A DNA stretch of 64,000 bases from an uncultured Limosilactobacillus sp. (GTDB taxonomy: Bacteria; Bacillota; Bacilli; Lactobacillales; Lactobacillaceae), in NCBI RefSeq assembly GCF_934202705.1, contig NZ_CAKPYE010000001.1, forward strand, positions 124,001 to 188,000, in the 5' to 3' direction. Below the pieces are notes generated by a model. That model was given only the letters and a program-made list of their open reading frames with translations, was not told the origin of the DNA and did no database searches. Positions 17,260 through 24,802 of this stretch are shown piece by piece. How positions within the stretch are numbered: the stretch's first letter is position 1; every line of letters begins with the position of its first letter. A program made the position numbers and the translations under genes.

Positions 17260-17292
17260 AGTAGTTAGACAATGTTTTGTGGGGGTGTTTAA

Positions 17293-17424
17293 ATGTTACC
17301 ATTAATCATCATCGTATTAATTATTTCATTATCAGCAGTTGGGCAGGCCAAGTTTTCTGGTTTTCAACCGGTAAAACACTCCCAAGGGCGTCACGCGGCA
17401 AGTGTTGATACCCATAAAGCATAG
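17293..17424 (+). CDS. Small single-pass membrane peptide, 43 aa
   Basis: Too short for routine calling but credible: ATG at 17293 is preceded by GTGGGGGTG and a possible promoter, and the gene is followed by a strong terminator. The product begins MLPLIIIVLIISLSAVGQAKF, one hydrophobic helix, then a hydrophilic basic tail with three histidines, ending DTHKA. I do not recognise the family. It lies on the opposite strand to the tRNA and to the unknown operon. Confidence 0.5.
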   Translation: MLPLIIIVLIISLSAVGQAKFSGFQPVKHSQGRHAASVDTHKA

Positions 17425-17453
17425 CCGATCTTTTTCTTTTATCTTATCAACAG

Positions 17454-17492
17454 GAAAATGGCGTTACTGACTTGAGCAGTAACGCCATTTTT
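17454..17492. terminator. Convergent terminator
   Basis: AAAATGGCGTTACTG and CAGTAACGCCATTTTT form a long perfect stem with a 7-base loop. It serves the 43-aa gene on the plus strand and the unknown operon on the minus strand. Confidence 0.9.
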
Positions 17493-18014
17493 CTACTTGT
17501 TCAGATTATCCCTTACTAATCGCTCATGTTCATCCATAATTTCAGACGATCCCAACTTTAAATCTACTAAGCCATATTTTAATAATAAATGCCAAGCATG
17601 GCGAAAGTCCTCTTGCCGGTGAGTGTAATAACTAGTTAATAGGAAATACTTAATCGTCAAATATTGTTGATCTTGATCAGCTAGTTTAGTTAATCTTTGA
17701 CTAGCAAGCAAATTTTTATAACTATCTTTGTTTATCACTACCAAGTGCGTCCATTGCTTCTGAGCACTGAATAATAGAAACCAATGGATTACCGTCACAT
17801 AGTTCTTCAAAACCAAGCTATGATCTACTACGCCTTGATTAGCTGCTTCTAAGTCATAATCAATTGCTGGATGATAAAGCATCGCTAACGAACGATCACA
17901 ATGAACTAAGATTTCCTTTAGATGACTCTCCGGTCCTAATAAAAGATCGCGCTGATCAATAACCTGATTATCACAATAAATGGAGTCCTGCAATAGTTGG
18001 GTAATATTTAACAA
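17493..18014 (-). CDS. Protein of unknown function; possible degenerate dimeric dUTPase-like fold
   Basis: 173 aa, TTG start at 18014 supported by AGAGGGGG eight bases upstream. All-helical in appearance. The stretch HLKEILVHCDRSLAMLYH followed by LKNYVTVIHWFLLFS lines up loosely with the metal-binding helices of all-alpha dUTP diphosphatases (ELGELxxE, then LEEYVDGLHF), but the acidic residues are replaced. If the relationship is real, catalysis is probably lost. It is last of three genes, 15 bases after the 309-aa gene. I assign no function. Confidence 0.6.
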   Translation of the reverse strand: MLNITQLLQDSIYCDNQVIDQRDLLLGPESHLKEILVHCDRSLAMLYHPAIDYDLEAANQGVVDHSLVLKNYVTVIHWFLLFSAQKQWTHLVVINKDSYKNLLASQRLTKLADQDQQYLTIKYFLLTSYYTHRQEDFRHAWHLLLKYGLVDLKLGSSEIMDEHERLVRDNLNK

Positions 18015-18029
18015 CTATTTCGCCCCCTC

Positions 18030-18959
18030 TTAATCTGCAAAAATAACCGGATCTGAGTGCACTGCCAATGCATCTCGGTTATCAAGGTACCATTCCCGAA
18101 TCATTTCATAATGCAGCAAAATATCAAATAATGAATATTGTTCCTTCGGATCACCAACGTGGAAATACCATTGTTTACTGTAGTCATCAGGATCATATGA
18201 TAGTGTTAGCTGAATTTGGCGATCTAGGTTTAACAGTGCTCCGTTATTTTTGGGCATGCTTAGTAGCATAAATTCAGTATCAGTAGTTTTAACAAATAAC
18301 TTGTCGATCACCGTCAAATCTAACTCCGGAGCTTGAAGCGGGAACACGATCTCGTTTGATGTGTCCAAGATACCAAGGTCAACCGTGAATCCTAATTCAT
18401 TTTCCAGAATAGCTGAAAGATCAGTTAATGATTTCAGCATTGCCTGAATATCTAAGTCACTATACCGACTAATTTCCCGAATAACAAAGAAGTTAATTAA
18501 AGCACGATTACTAAATCGTAAAACCTTGCGTTCGAGATTAAGATAAAACAACGGTTCGTGCTTTTCTTGTTCCGTGAAAAACGCTCCACCATTCTGCGCA
18601 TCAAGCTCAAAACGAAACTCAACGTTATCAAAATGTGTCGAAGTCATTGACAATTGATGCTTCTGTGCACTTTCAACCACATTTAGTCCAGTAATATTCC
18701 CTAGATCAAGCAGACGCCCCACAAACAACAAGTAATAGTCAGCAACTTGATAATGATGAGAAAACTTCACAAATGGTGACGACAAATTAATTTTGGTTAA
18801 TTTAGTTGTGGCGGTCAATAGATCTTTAGGATTCGTCTTACTACATAATTCATTCAGTAAAGCAACGTATTGTTCGCCAATTCGTAAACCATTCGTGAGC
18901 TGATCACTAAGTGCCTGCACTTTTTCCGTTGCTGTTTCAGGGATCTTCTCATTACTCAT
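18030..18959 (-). CDS. Protein of unknown function, 309 aa
   Basis: Not recognised. Start MSNEKIPE at 18959, with AGGTGG upstream; it overlaps the preceding gene by 8 bases, implying translational coupling. The protein has no signal peptide or membrane segment. N-terminal about 120 residues are helical (LSDQLTNGLRIGEQYVALLNEL); the middle has a mixed alpha/beta region with FRFELDAQNGGAFF; the rest is acidic, with LILS-type strands and SYDPDDYSKQWYFHVGDP near the end. Composition is like its neighbours, so no sign of recent transfer. Confidence 0.75.
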   Translation of the reverse strand: MSNEKIPETATEKVQALSDQLTNGLRIGEQYVALLNELCSKTNPKDLLTATTKLTKINLSSPFVKFSHHYQVADYYLLFVGRLLDLGNITGLNVVESAQKHQLSMTSTHFDNVEFRFELDAQNGGAFFTEQEKHEPLFYLNLERKVLRFSNRALINFFVIREISRYSDLDIQAMLKSLTDLSAILENELGFTVDLGILDTSNEIVFPLQAPELDLTVIDKLFVKTTDTEFMLLSMPKNNGALLNLDRQIQLTLSYDPDDYSKQWYFHVGDPKEQYSLFDILLHYEMIREWYLDNRDALAVHSDPVIFAD

Positions 18960-19845
18960 GATCAGCCACCTGCTTTCCATCAACACGATCTTGACCCGTT
19001 AAATGCTTTAAATAATTCGCATACAGATTACGATTAGCTAATTCAAAGTCTTCAAAACTACCAAACTTGTCCACGATACTTTTTTGTTCATAACTCAAAA
19101 TCGTATTTTCTTTTGAAAGTTCCAGAACTGTTTGATTATTTTGCTTAATATGCGACTGAGCTCCACGAGCTTCTTCTGTTTGATCTTCCAATTCACTAAT
19201 TCGATCGACGATATCCTGGCGAGCTTCTTTATTTTTGCTTGACTCAAACAGCCCTGAACGTGAATTAGCGTCCTTTAAATCATTTTGTAAGGCCGCCTTT
19301 TCTTGCTCGCGTTCTGTGGCAGAATCAATCAATGCTTGCAGATGATCATTTTCCTCTGACAACTTTTTAATCCGTGCACTATTAAACTTTTTTCCTTCTT
19401 CACTAAGCTTAAATGACTGTGCCAGTTTATTATATTCATCCTGATTGAATGCAAAACGAATATTCAAAACATCAAGTTCACCAAATTGCCGGCGATCCCA
19501 CCAATTACCAAAATACATCCGATAATGGCCAGTTTGGTATTCTTCATAATAAAAGAATGGGTAAGCCTTCCCCAGGTAATCAATCAAACTTTTGCTTAAG
19601 TAATTACTTAATTGATCAGCCAAATTATCAACAAGGTTCATTACACTAGCATCATTTGCTTGTTGTTCACGATGTTCAATTTCTGCAGCGTAACGTTGAT
19701 TATCAAGTAACTTATATATTTCTACATCTTGATGATCATTAACTGCAGCCTTTAGCTGAGTTAAGTAATCAATTTTCTGCACAATGGCTTGATTAATCAT
19801 TCCACCAACATCTTGATTTTCTTTGTCATATTTCTCGTTTGCCAT
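18952..19845 (-). CDS. Coiled-coil protein of unknown function (SbcC-like annotation likely misleading)
   Basis: 297 aa from MANEKYDKE; the ATG at 19845 has AAGGAG eight bases upstream, so I reject the longer frame. Residues to about 75 are helical; a compact region with YPFFYYEEYQTGHYRMYFGNWWDRRQFGEL follows, rich in aromatic residues. Residues about 160-260 are strongly heptad-like (NDHLQALIDSATEREQEKAA), a coiled coil. No Walker motif is present, so any nuclease or SbcC label by similarity would rest on the coiled coil alone. First gene of the three-gene operon. Confidence 0.75.
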   Translation of the reverse strand: MANEKYDKENQDVGGMINQAIVQKIDYLTQLKAAVNDHQDVEIYKLLDNQRYAAEIEHREQQANDASVMNLVDNLADQLSNYLSKSLIDYLGKAYPFFYYEEYQTGHYRMYFGNWWDRRQFGELDVLNIRFAFNQDEYNKLAQSFKLSEEGKKFNSARIKKLSEENDHLQALIDSATEREQEKAALQNDLKDANSRSGLFESSKNKEARQDIVDRISELEDQTEEARGAQSHIKQNNQTVLELSKENTILSYEQKSIVDKFGSFEDFELANRNLYANYLKHLTGQDRVDGKQVADHE

Positions 19846-19868
19846 GGATGATATCTCCTTAACTGTTA

Positions 19869-19881
19869 CACACATTGTGTG
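19869..19881. promoter_or_regulatory. Palindrome at the presumed start site of the unknown operon
   Basis: CACACA-T-TGTGTG, perfect six-base arms around one base. It begins three bases downstream of the -10 element and precedes the AAGGAG of the first gene, where a bound repressor would block transcription. Confidence 0.55.
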
Positions 19882-19883
19882 CA

Positions 19884-19913
19884 ATTATATAGTTTTATTT
19901 TACCTATTCTGAA
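19884..19913 (-). promoter_or_regulatory. Promoter of the unknown three-gene operon
   Basis: TATAAT (19889-19884) is a perfect -10 on the minus strand; TTCAGA (19913-19908) is a weak -35 at 18 bases. The weak -35 fits a regulated promoter. Confidence 0.55.
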
Positions 19914-19971
19914 TAGTAAATTAAAGTTAATCGCTTGATCTTGTACTATTTCTTAATATTTATCGAAAAAT

Positions 19972-19999
19972 TTGCAATTCTAAATGATCGATCTATAAT
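19972..19999 (+). promoter_or_regulatory. Promoter of the 43-aa basic protein gene
   Basis: TTGCAA (19972-19977) and TATAAT (19994-19999), spacer 16. A strong match, implying good expression of the small gene at 20063. Confidence 0.7.
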
Positions 20000-20062
20000 G
20001 AAAATAGTTGGTTATCCTATAAGAGAGGAATCAATCAACTGTTTGGATTTGGAAAGAGGCGA

Positions 20063-20194
20063 ATGTTGATGACTTTAAGTAAACAAGAACGCAAGGAAAT
20101 GGCTCGTAAAGCTATGGAAAAGCGTGGTTCAAAGAAGCCTGATGGCTCTGGTTTTGCAAAGATCGACGCTGACGCCGCCAAGCTTAGTGATTAA
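20063..20194 (+). CDS. Small basic protein, 43 aa
   Basis: ATG at 20063 with GGAAAGAGG just upstream; a second ATG at 20069 gives 41 aa and slightly better spacing. The product contains LSKQERKEMARKAMEKRG and then KKPDGSGFAKIDADAAKL: a helical basic front and a glycine turn, no membrane segment. A strong promoter and a strong terminator frame it, so I regard it as real. Family not recognised; function unknown. Confidence 0.7.
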   Translation: MLMTLSKQERKEMARKAMEKRGSKKPDGSGFAKIDADAAKLSD

Positions 20195-20221
20195 TTTAAA
20201 TATTAAACATTAAACTATTAC

Positions 20222-20259
20222 ACGAAAAGGTTTGAATCGTTAATGATTCAAACCTTTTT
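20222..20259. terminator. Convergent terminator between the small gene and miaA
   Basis: AAAGGTTTGAATC and GATTCAAACCTTT form a 13-base perfect stem, followed by a T run on the plus strand and an A-rich flank that serves the minus strand. Confidence 0.9.
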
Positions 20260-21183
20260 TTATTCCTGTAACCACTCTATAACTTGACTAGCAATTTCTT
20301 CAATTGTTGAACTACCACCCACTAGGTCAAACCAATGAACATTCATTTTATTTCTAAACCAGGTTAACTGTCGTTTGGCATAATGACGTGAATCTAGTTT
20401 AATTTTATCAACCGCTTGCTGAAGGCTGACCTCTCCCTCAAAATAAGGAAACAGTTCACGATAACCAATTCCCTTACCAGCTTGATAACCCTGCCCACCA
20501 GCTAAATATAACTGATGAGCTTCAGTAACTAATCCCTCATCAATCATCGCATCCACCCGTTCGTTAATACGATGATAGAGCTTTTGACGATTAGTATTCA
20601 ACCCGATTAAATAAAAATCATTTTTCGCTGGTCGTTGTGGTTGTTTGGAAAACGATTTTCCAGTTTTCTCTACGACTTCAATTGCTCTAATAACCCGTCG
20701 TAGATTCCCTACAGGAATATTTTGTGCAGCGGCTGGATCAATTTTCTTCAAATGGTCCCATACATACGAGTCGCCACGCCGCTCTGCAATCTGATGCCAT
20801 CTAGATCGAATCACTTGAGATTGCTGATCAAAGTGATCTAACCCTAACGCCAAGTTATCAGTGAGGGCCTGAACATAGAAGCCGGTTCCACCTACAACAA
20901 TTGGTAAATGACCTCGTTCACTAATTTCGTCAATTAGTTGATTTGCTAAATGTTGAAAATCAGCTACAGAAAACCGTTCGTTAATATTTCGGATATCAAT
21001 TAAATGATGGATCACTCCTGACATCTCAGCAGGCTTTATTTTGGCTGTGCCAATATTCAAGCCACGATAAACCTGCATTGAATCTCCTGAAATAACTTCA
21101 CCGTGTAATTGCTTAGCTAATTGAATTGATAATGCTGTCTTGCCAACAGCGGTTGGCCCCACAATTCCCACAACTTTAACCAT
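20260..21183 (-). CDS. miaA: tRNA dimethylallyltransferase
   Basis: Adds a dimethylallyl group to A37 of tRNAs that read UNN codons. The 307-aa protein has the P-loop GIVGPTAVGKTALS, the conserved ISGDSMQVYRGLNIGTAK and later VVGGTGFYVQAL, and a C-terminal RHYAKRQLTWFRN. I start at MVKVVGIVG (21183), which has GGAGGAGA upstream; the open frame extends 40 codons further into the divergent DUF3042 region but lacks support. Confidence 0.95.
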   Translation of the reverse strand: MVKVVGIVGPTAVGKTALSIQLAKQLHGEVISGDSMQVYRGLNIGTAKIKPAEMSGVIHHLIDIRNINERFSVADFQHLANQLIDEISERGHLPIVVGGTGFYVQALTDNLALGLDHFDQQSQVIRSRWHQIAERRGDSYVWDHLKKIDPAAAQNIPVGNLRRVIRAIEVVEKTGKSFSKQPQRPAKNDFYLIGLNTNRQKLYHRINERVDAMIDEGLVTEAHQLYLAGGQGYQAGKGIGYRELFPYFEGEVSLQQAVDKIKLDSRHYAKRQLTWFRNKMNVHWFDLVGGSSTIEEIASQVIEWLQE

Positions 21184-21268
21184 CTCGGCTCTCCTCCCTA
21201 TAGATGACTGGAAATATCTGAAAAAATCTTGCATAATGGAACCAGTAAGAACGAAAGGAGTTTCCACT

Positions 21269-21445
21269 ATGAAACAATTTACTAAAGGTTTTGCTCTGGG
21301 CACCTTGGCAACCCTCGGAGCTGTTGCTACTGGTATTATTACATTTCACAAAACAGTGATCGAGCCAATCGAAGAAACTGAAGAAAAATTTGATAATAAC
21401 CGGCGAGCAGCTAACCGTAAAGGTCGTTCTGCCCACCAAATGTAA
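21269..21445 (+). CDS. DUF3042-family small protein
   Basis: A 58-aa protein: MKQFTKGFALGTLATLGAVATG, a hydrophobic glycine-rich N-terminal helix, then TFHKTVIEPIEETEEKFDNNRRAANRKGRSAHQM. This matches the DUF3042 family of lactic acid bacteria as I recall it. ATG at 21269 has GAAAGGAG nine bases upstream. It is divergent from miaA and ends at its own terminator. Function unknown; probably membrane-associated. Confidence 0.9.
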   Translation: MKQFTKGFALGTLATLGAVATGIITFHKTVIEPIEETEEKFDNNRRAANRKGRSAHQM

Positions 21446-21460
21446 TTGTACCAGCGATAT

Positions 21461-21500
21461 AAAAGGGACAGCGTTCAACAATGAGCGTTGTCCCTTTTTT
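21461..21500. terminator. Convergent terminator
   Basis: AAAGGGACA and TGTCCCTTT, extended inside by further pairs, with T runs on both strands. Separates DUF3042 from the rhodanese-like gene. Confidence 0.85.
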
Positions 21501-21501
21501 A

Positions 21502-21924
21502 TTAGTCCAAATACTTTGACTTTTTGGTTTTTCCAGACCATTTGGCGTAACCATCTTTCAAGATATAAACTTTCTTAAAGCCACGCTTGCCAAGGTATGC
21601 GGCCGCCTGAGTGCTCAAAGTCATTCCTTCATCATACAGGTATACCGGTAAGTCTGGACGTAATTCATCCATTTGCTGACGTAAAAATGTTAACGGCATG
21701 GACCGTGCTCCTAAAATATGGCCACGATCAAACTGATTTTTAGGACGCACATCTAAAACCTGAGCCTTATGTAGCCCCTTTTGAAATGCTTCCTCATCTA
21801 AAACAGTTGCATAACGATTCCGACGCCACCGCCCATACAGATAACTTCCTAACCATATGATAACAATTGCAATAAAGATAATATCCAAAACTAAAGCACT
21901 GGTACTAATTGCTCCAATTACCAA
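21502..21924 (-). CDS. Membrane-anchored rhodanese-like protein without catalytic cysteine
   Basis: 140 aa with an N-terminal membrane helix (about 5-28) and a rhodanese domain: VLDVRPKNQFDRGHILGARSMPL, then VYLYDEGMTLSTQAAAYLGKRGF. The active-site loop, normally starting with Cys, reads YDEGMTLS, so sulfur transfer is not expected. It corresponds to the YqhL-type gene near glcK in Bacilli. Its role may be binding or scaffolding. Confidence 0.85.
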   Translation of the reverse strand: MVIGAISTSALVLDIIFIAIVIIWLGSYLYGRWRRNRYATVLDEEAFQKGLHKAQVLDVRPKNQFDRGHILGARSMPLTFLRQQMDELRPDLPVYLYDEGMTLSTQAAAYLGKRGFKKVYILKDGYAKWSGKTKKSKYLD

Positions 21925-21954
21925 TTCTCTTCCCTACTTTCTAAGTATTTAGGC

Positions 21955-22932
21955 TTATGCCTTTTCAAACTGAGCTGCTAATGATGCTGCACCAATCACG
22001 CCGGCATCATTTCCTAATTCAGCTAACTTCAGTTTAGTCGATGTCCGGACAGTTGGAAAGGCAAATTTTTCAAAATTCTTTTGTACTCGGCTTAATAAAA
22101 AGTCGCCGGCTGCAGAAACACCACCACCAATTACCAGGTATTCTGGATTGAGTGTATTACTGATATTGGCCGCTGCTAATCCTAAATAATAAGTTACTCG
22201 CTCAACAACCCGATTAGCAAGATAATCATGTTCCTTTGCTAAATCAAACACAATCTTAGAAGTAATTTCATCACCATTATCAATCATTGCCTTTAACTTA
22301 GAATCACCTTCATATTCTTCGGCGATATCCTGGGCTAAATGCACCACTCCAGTTGCTGAAGCGTATTGTTCTAAACAGCCACGATTTCCACAAGTACACT
22401 GATAACCATCTGGTTCAACAATGATGTGGCCAACTTCACCACCGGCACCATTGACACCGTGGATTAATTTCCGGTTAGCAATCAGTCCACCACCAACACC
22501 GGTCCCTAAAGTAATAAAAGCAACATCATCACCATCATTACCTGCACCCTTCCAGCGTTCACCAAGGCCAGCACAGTTAGCATCATTATCAAGAGCAAAC
22601 TTTAGTCCGGTTCCTTCTTCGATTTGGTCCTTAACCGGTTGTAAAGTTTTCCAATTTAAGTTATATGCACCAATGACCGTCCCCTTTTCACGGTTAACGG
22701 TTCCTGGTGTCCCCATTCCAATCCCAATAAATTGTTCACGACTCATCTTGTAAAGATCAATATGATGGTTAATTGAATCCACAATATCTGGAACAATATG
22801 GGAACCTTCATCTAAAATGTTAGTCCGAATCGACCACTTTTGTTGAATTTCTCCTTTATCAGTTAAAATTGCAAATTTAATGGTAGTGCCTCCGAGGTCA
22901 ACTCCGATTAACTTTTTGTTCTTTGTTTCCAT
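21955..22932 (-). CDS. glcK: Glucokinase (ROK family)
   Basis: Phosphorylates free glucose with ATP. The 325-aa protein opens with KLIGVDLGGTTIKFAIL (ATP site) and carries LDNDANCAGLGE and the ROK zinc motif GHIIVEPDGYQCTCGNRGCLEQYAS with His and three Cys. I start at METKNKK (22932), with GGAAGAACAAGA upstream; this overlaps yqgQ by 35 bases. The rhomboid-yqgQ-glcK order matches B. subtilis. Confidence 0.94.
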   Translation of the reverse strand: METKNKKLIGVDLGGTTIKFAILTDKGEIQQKWSIRTNILDEGSHIVPDIVDSINHHIDLYKMSREQFIGIGMGTPGTVNREKGTVIGAYNLNWKTLQPVKDQIEEGTGLKFALDNDANCAGLGERWKGAGNDGDDVAFITLGTGVGGGLIANRKLIHGVNGAGGEVGHIIVEPDGYQCTCGNRGCLEQYASATGVVHLAQDIAEEYEGDSKLKAMIDNGDEITSKIVFDLAKEHDYLANRVVERVTYYLGLAAANISNTLNPEYLVIGGGVSAAGDFLLSRVQKNFEKFAFPTVRTSTKLKLAELGNDAGVIGAASLAAQFEKA

Positions 22933-23167
22933 TCTTGTTCTTCCTTTCCTTTGCCATTTTAAGTTCATACTGGTGTTCACGATTAAGAACCAACTTTGCC
23001 TGCAAAAAGATTGCCTTATCAATCACCCTGACTCGATAAAGATTATCAATTTCAAGCGCCATTAGCTCAATATCCCATAATCGCTTTCCAACATAAACGA
23101 AAACGTCAAAACGTTTTAGAAGTTGTTGAACATCATACAAAGTTCGCAGGTGTACAATCGGTTTCAT
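22898..23167 (-). CDS. yqgQ: YqgQ-family protein (DUF910)
   Basis: 89 aa from MKPIVHLRTLYDVQQLL; the family core LKRFDVFVYVGKRLWDIELMALEIDNLYRV is clear. The tail is basic (KERKNKNGNKEQK), longer than usual and overlaps the glcK start. It sits between the rhomboid protease and glcK, as in other Bacilli. Function is unknown; the domain may bind nucleic acid. Confidence 0.88.
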   Translation of the reverse strand: MKPIVHLRTLYDVQQLLKRFDVFVYVGKRLWDIELMALEIDNLYRVRVIDKAIFLQAKLVLNREHQYELKMAKERKNKNGNKEQKVNRS

Positions 23168-23172
23168 TCCTG

Positions 23173-23832
23173 CTACACCGCCTTCCAAAACATTAAGATA
23201 ATAAATACAATTAATATAGTGCCACTAAGAAAACGCTTTATCAAGTCTATTTTGCCAATTTTTGTTGAACCTATCATCCCGGCACTCAAGAATCCACCAA
23301 ATAAACCGCCAAGATGACCTGCAATATCAATTCCTGGCATCATTAAGTCAGCTACTAAATTAAAAACTACTAAAATTAAAAATTGACGAGCTAATTGACG
23401 GATCACCAGATTTTCTCGAAAAACAATTCCTAACAAAATAAAAGCACCAAACAAACCAAATAAACCGGTACTAGCACCCGCACTAATTCCTTGAACCGGC
23501 TGGAAAAGCATACTCGTTAAATTACCAGCAATAATGCTCATTAAGTAAATTATCAGCATTTTGACATGACCAAAAAGAGTTTCAATATACATTCCTAGAA
23601 AGTAGAGGGTAATCATGTTAATCACTAAATGCTGGATACCAATATGAACAAAGCCCGCTGTGATTAGACGCCACCATTGGCCTTGTAAAATCAACGGTGT
23701 ATATTTAGCACCAGAGTGAATTAAGACAGCCGTATTAGTTGACCCACCCTGTATAACCATCCACAAATAAACAATGACGCAAATCGCAATCATTGACAGC
23801 GTCACTGGAATTCGGCGAAATGAATCCTTCAT
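23173..23832 (-). CDS. gluP: Rhomboid family intramembrane serine protease
   Basis: 219 aa, six or seven membrane helices. The catalytic serine is in GASTGLFGLFGAF and the catalytic histidine in IDIAGHLGGLFGGF; the conserved HIGIQHLVINM of helix 2 is present. B. subtilis GluP (YqgP) has an extra N-terminal domain that is absent here, so this is a minimal rhomboid. RBS AGGAGG precedes the ATG at 23832. It probably cleaves membrane proteins; substrates unknown. Confidence 0.92.
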   Translation of the reverse strand: MKDSFRRIPVTLSMIAICVIVYLWMVIQGGSTNTAVLIHSGAKYTPLILQGQWWRLITAGFVHIGIQHLVINMITLYFLGMYIETLFGHVKMLIIYLMSIIAGNLTSMLFQPVQGISAGASTGLFGLFGAFILLGIVFRENLVIRQLARQFLILVVFNLVADLMMPGIDIAGHLGGLFGGFLSAGMIGSTKIGKIDLIKRFLSGTILIVFIILMFWKAV

Positions 23833-23841
23833 ACGATCCTC

Positions 23842-24399
23842 CTATTGTGCATCGCTGACTAAATTAATAACTTTATCCATTGAAATATCAAACTCATCAT
23901 CTGACCATTCATCATCAGCTGCCAATTGGGTATTTAGCGCTAGAGAAAATTTTGGCCCTTGGTAATTAGCTAAATAACGATCGTAATAACCGCCACCAAA
24001 GCCTAACCGTTTTCCTGCCAAAGTAAAAGCCACTCCGGGTACAATCATCAAGTCAATTTCGTTAGGGTGAACCACTTGACCATTCACCGGTTCTAAAACA
24101 CCAAAATAGCTTTCATTAAATTCCGTTTCTTCTGTTAGCGTTACAAATTCCATCTGCCGATGCGGGAGTGTTCGAGGAACCACTACCCGTTGTCCTTTAT
24201 GACGAGCATGAAGAATAATTGGCGCGGTATTGATTTCAAAGGACTGGCTTAATGTAATAGCAATTGTATTCGCCTTAAACCATTCTAGTTGGTCATATAA
24301 TTTAGCAGTTAGTCGTCCTTCTTCTTCCAGTCGTGTATTAAGATCTAACTGTTGCAATCGCGCAATGTATGCTTGCCGCATTTCCTTTTTGCTATACAT
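23842..24399 (-). CDS. 5-formyltetrahydrofolate cyclo-ligase
   Basis: Recycles 5-formyl-THF to 5,10-methenyl-THF with ATP. 185 aa from MYSKKEMRQAY (AAGGAGG upstream). Motifs: the ATP/substrate lysine region near the start, VVPRTLPHRQMEFV, and LMIVPGVAFTLAGKRLGFGGGYYDRYL, the family signature. It links to folD and fmt through folate one-carbon metabolism. First gene of a run with the rhomboid gene, yqgQ and glcK. Confidence 0.94.
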   Translation of the reverse strand: MYSKKEMRQAYIARLQQLDLNTRLEEEGRLTAKLYDQLEWFKANTIAITLSQSFEINTAPIILHARHKGQRVVVPRTLPHRQMEFVTLTEETEFNESYFGVLEPVNGQVVHPNEIDLMIVPGVAFTLAGKRLGFGGGYYDRYLANYQGPKFSLALNTQLAADDEWSDDEFDISMDKVINLVSDAQ

Positions 24400-24466
24400 A
24401 GTAATCCTCCTTAAGTAATTAACGGCCAATATTATACCGATGATTGGCAGCATTGAAAAGGAATGT

Positions 24467-24502
24467 TAAAAAAACGCCATGGAAAAATTCCATGACGCTT
24501 AA
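24467..24502 (-). terminator. Terminator after rpmG
   Basis: GCGTCATGGAA and TTCCATGGCG pair with one mismatch, followed by a T run on the minus strand. Confidence 0.85.
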
Positions 24503-24511
24503 TCAACAACC

Positions 24512-24661
24512 TTACTTAGTTTCGCGATGTAAGGTAACTTTACGTTCCCGTGGGCAGTACTTCTTTAATTCAAGCCGATCGGGATTGTTACGACGGTTCT
24601 TACTAGTTAAGTAAGTCCGTTCGTGGCATTCAGTGCATTCAAGTGTGATGTTTACACGCAT
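24512..24661 (-). CDS. rpmG: Ribosomal protein L33
   Basis: 49 aa, too short for the usual length cutoffs but unmistakable: MRVNITLECTECHERTYLTSKNRRNNPDRLELKKYCP, with the CxxC pair and the later cysteine of the zinc-binding L33 type; the second CxxC is reduced to a single Cys (KYCPRE), a mixed form. It has its own promoter and terminator. Confidence 0.95.
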   Translation of the reverse strand: MRVNITLECTECHERTYLTSKNRRNNPDRLELKKYCPRERKVTLHRETK

Positions 24662-24733
24662 TGTCTTTGCCTCCAAACTTAATTTTATTTTTAACGAGAA
24701 TACGTTATCTAATACGTAACCCTAACTCGTACA

Positions 24734-24762
24734 ACTATATCATTAATTCATAAGTTTGACCA
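24734..24762 (-). promoter_or_regulatory. Possible rpmG promoter
   Basis: TGGTCA (24762-24757) and TATAGT (24739-24734) on the minus strand, spacer 17. Confidence 0.5.
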
Positions 24763-24802
24763 GGTTTTTGCCAAAGTTTGTTAAGGTTTTTTCCTTGACA
24801 CT

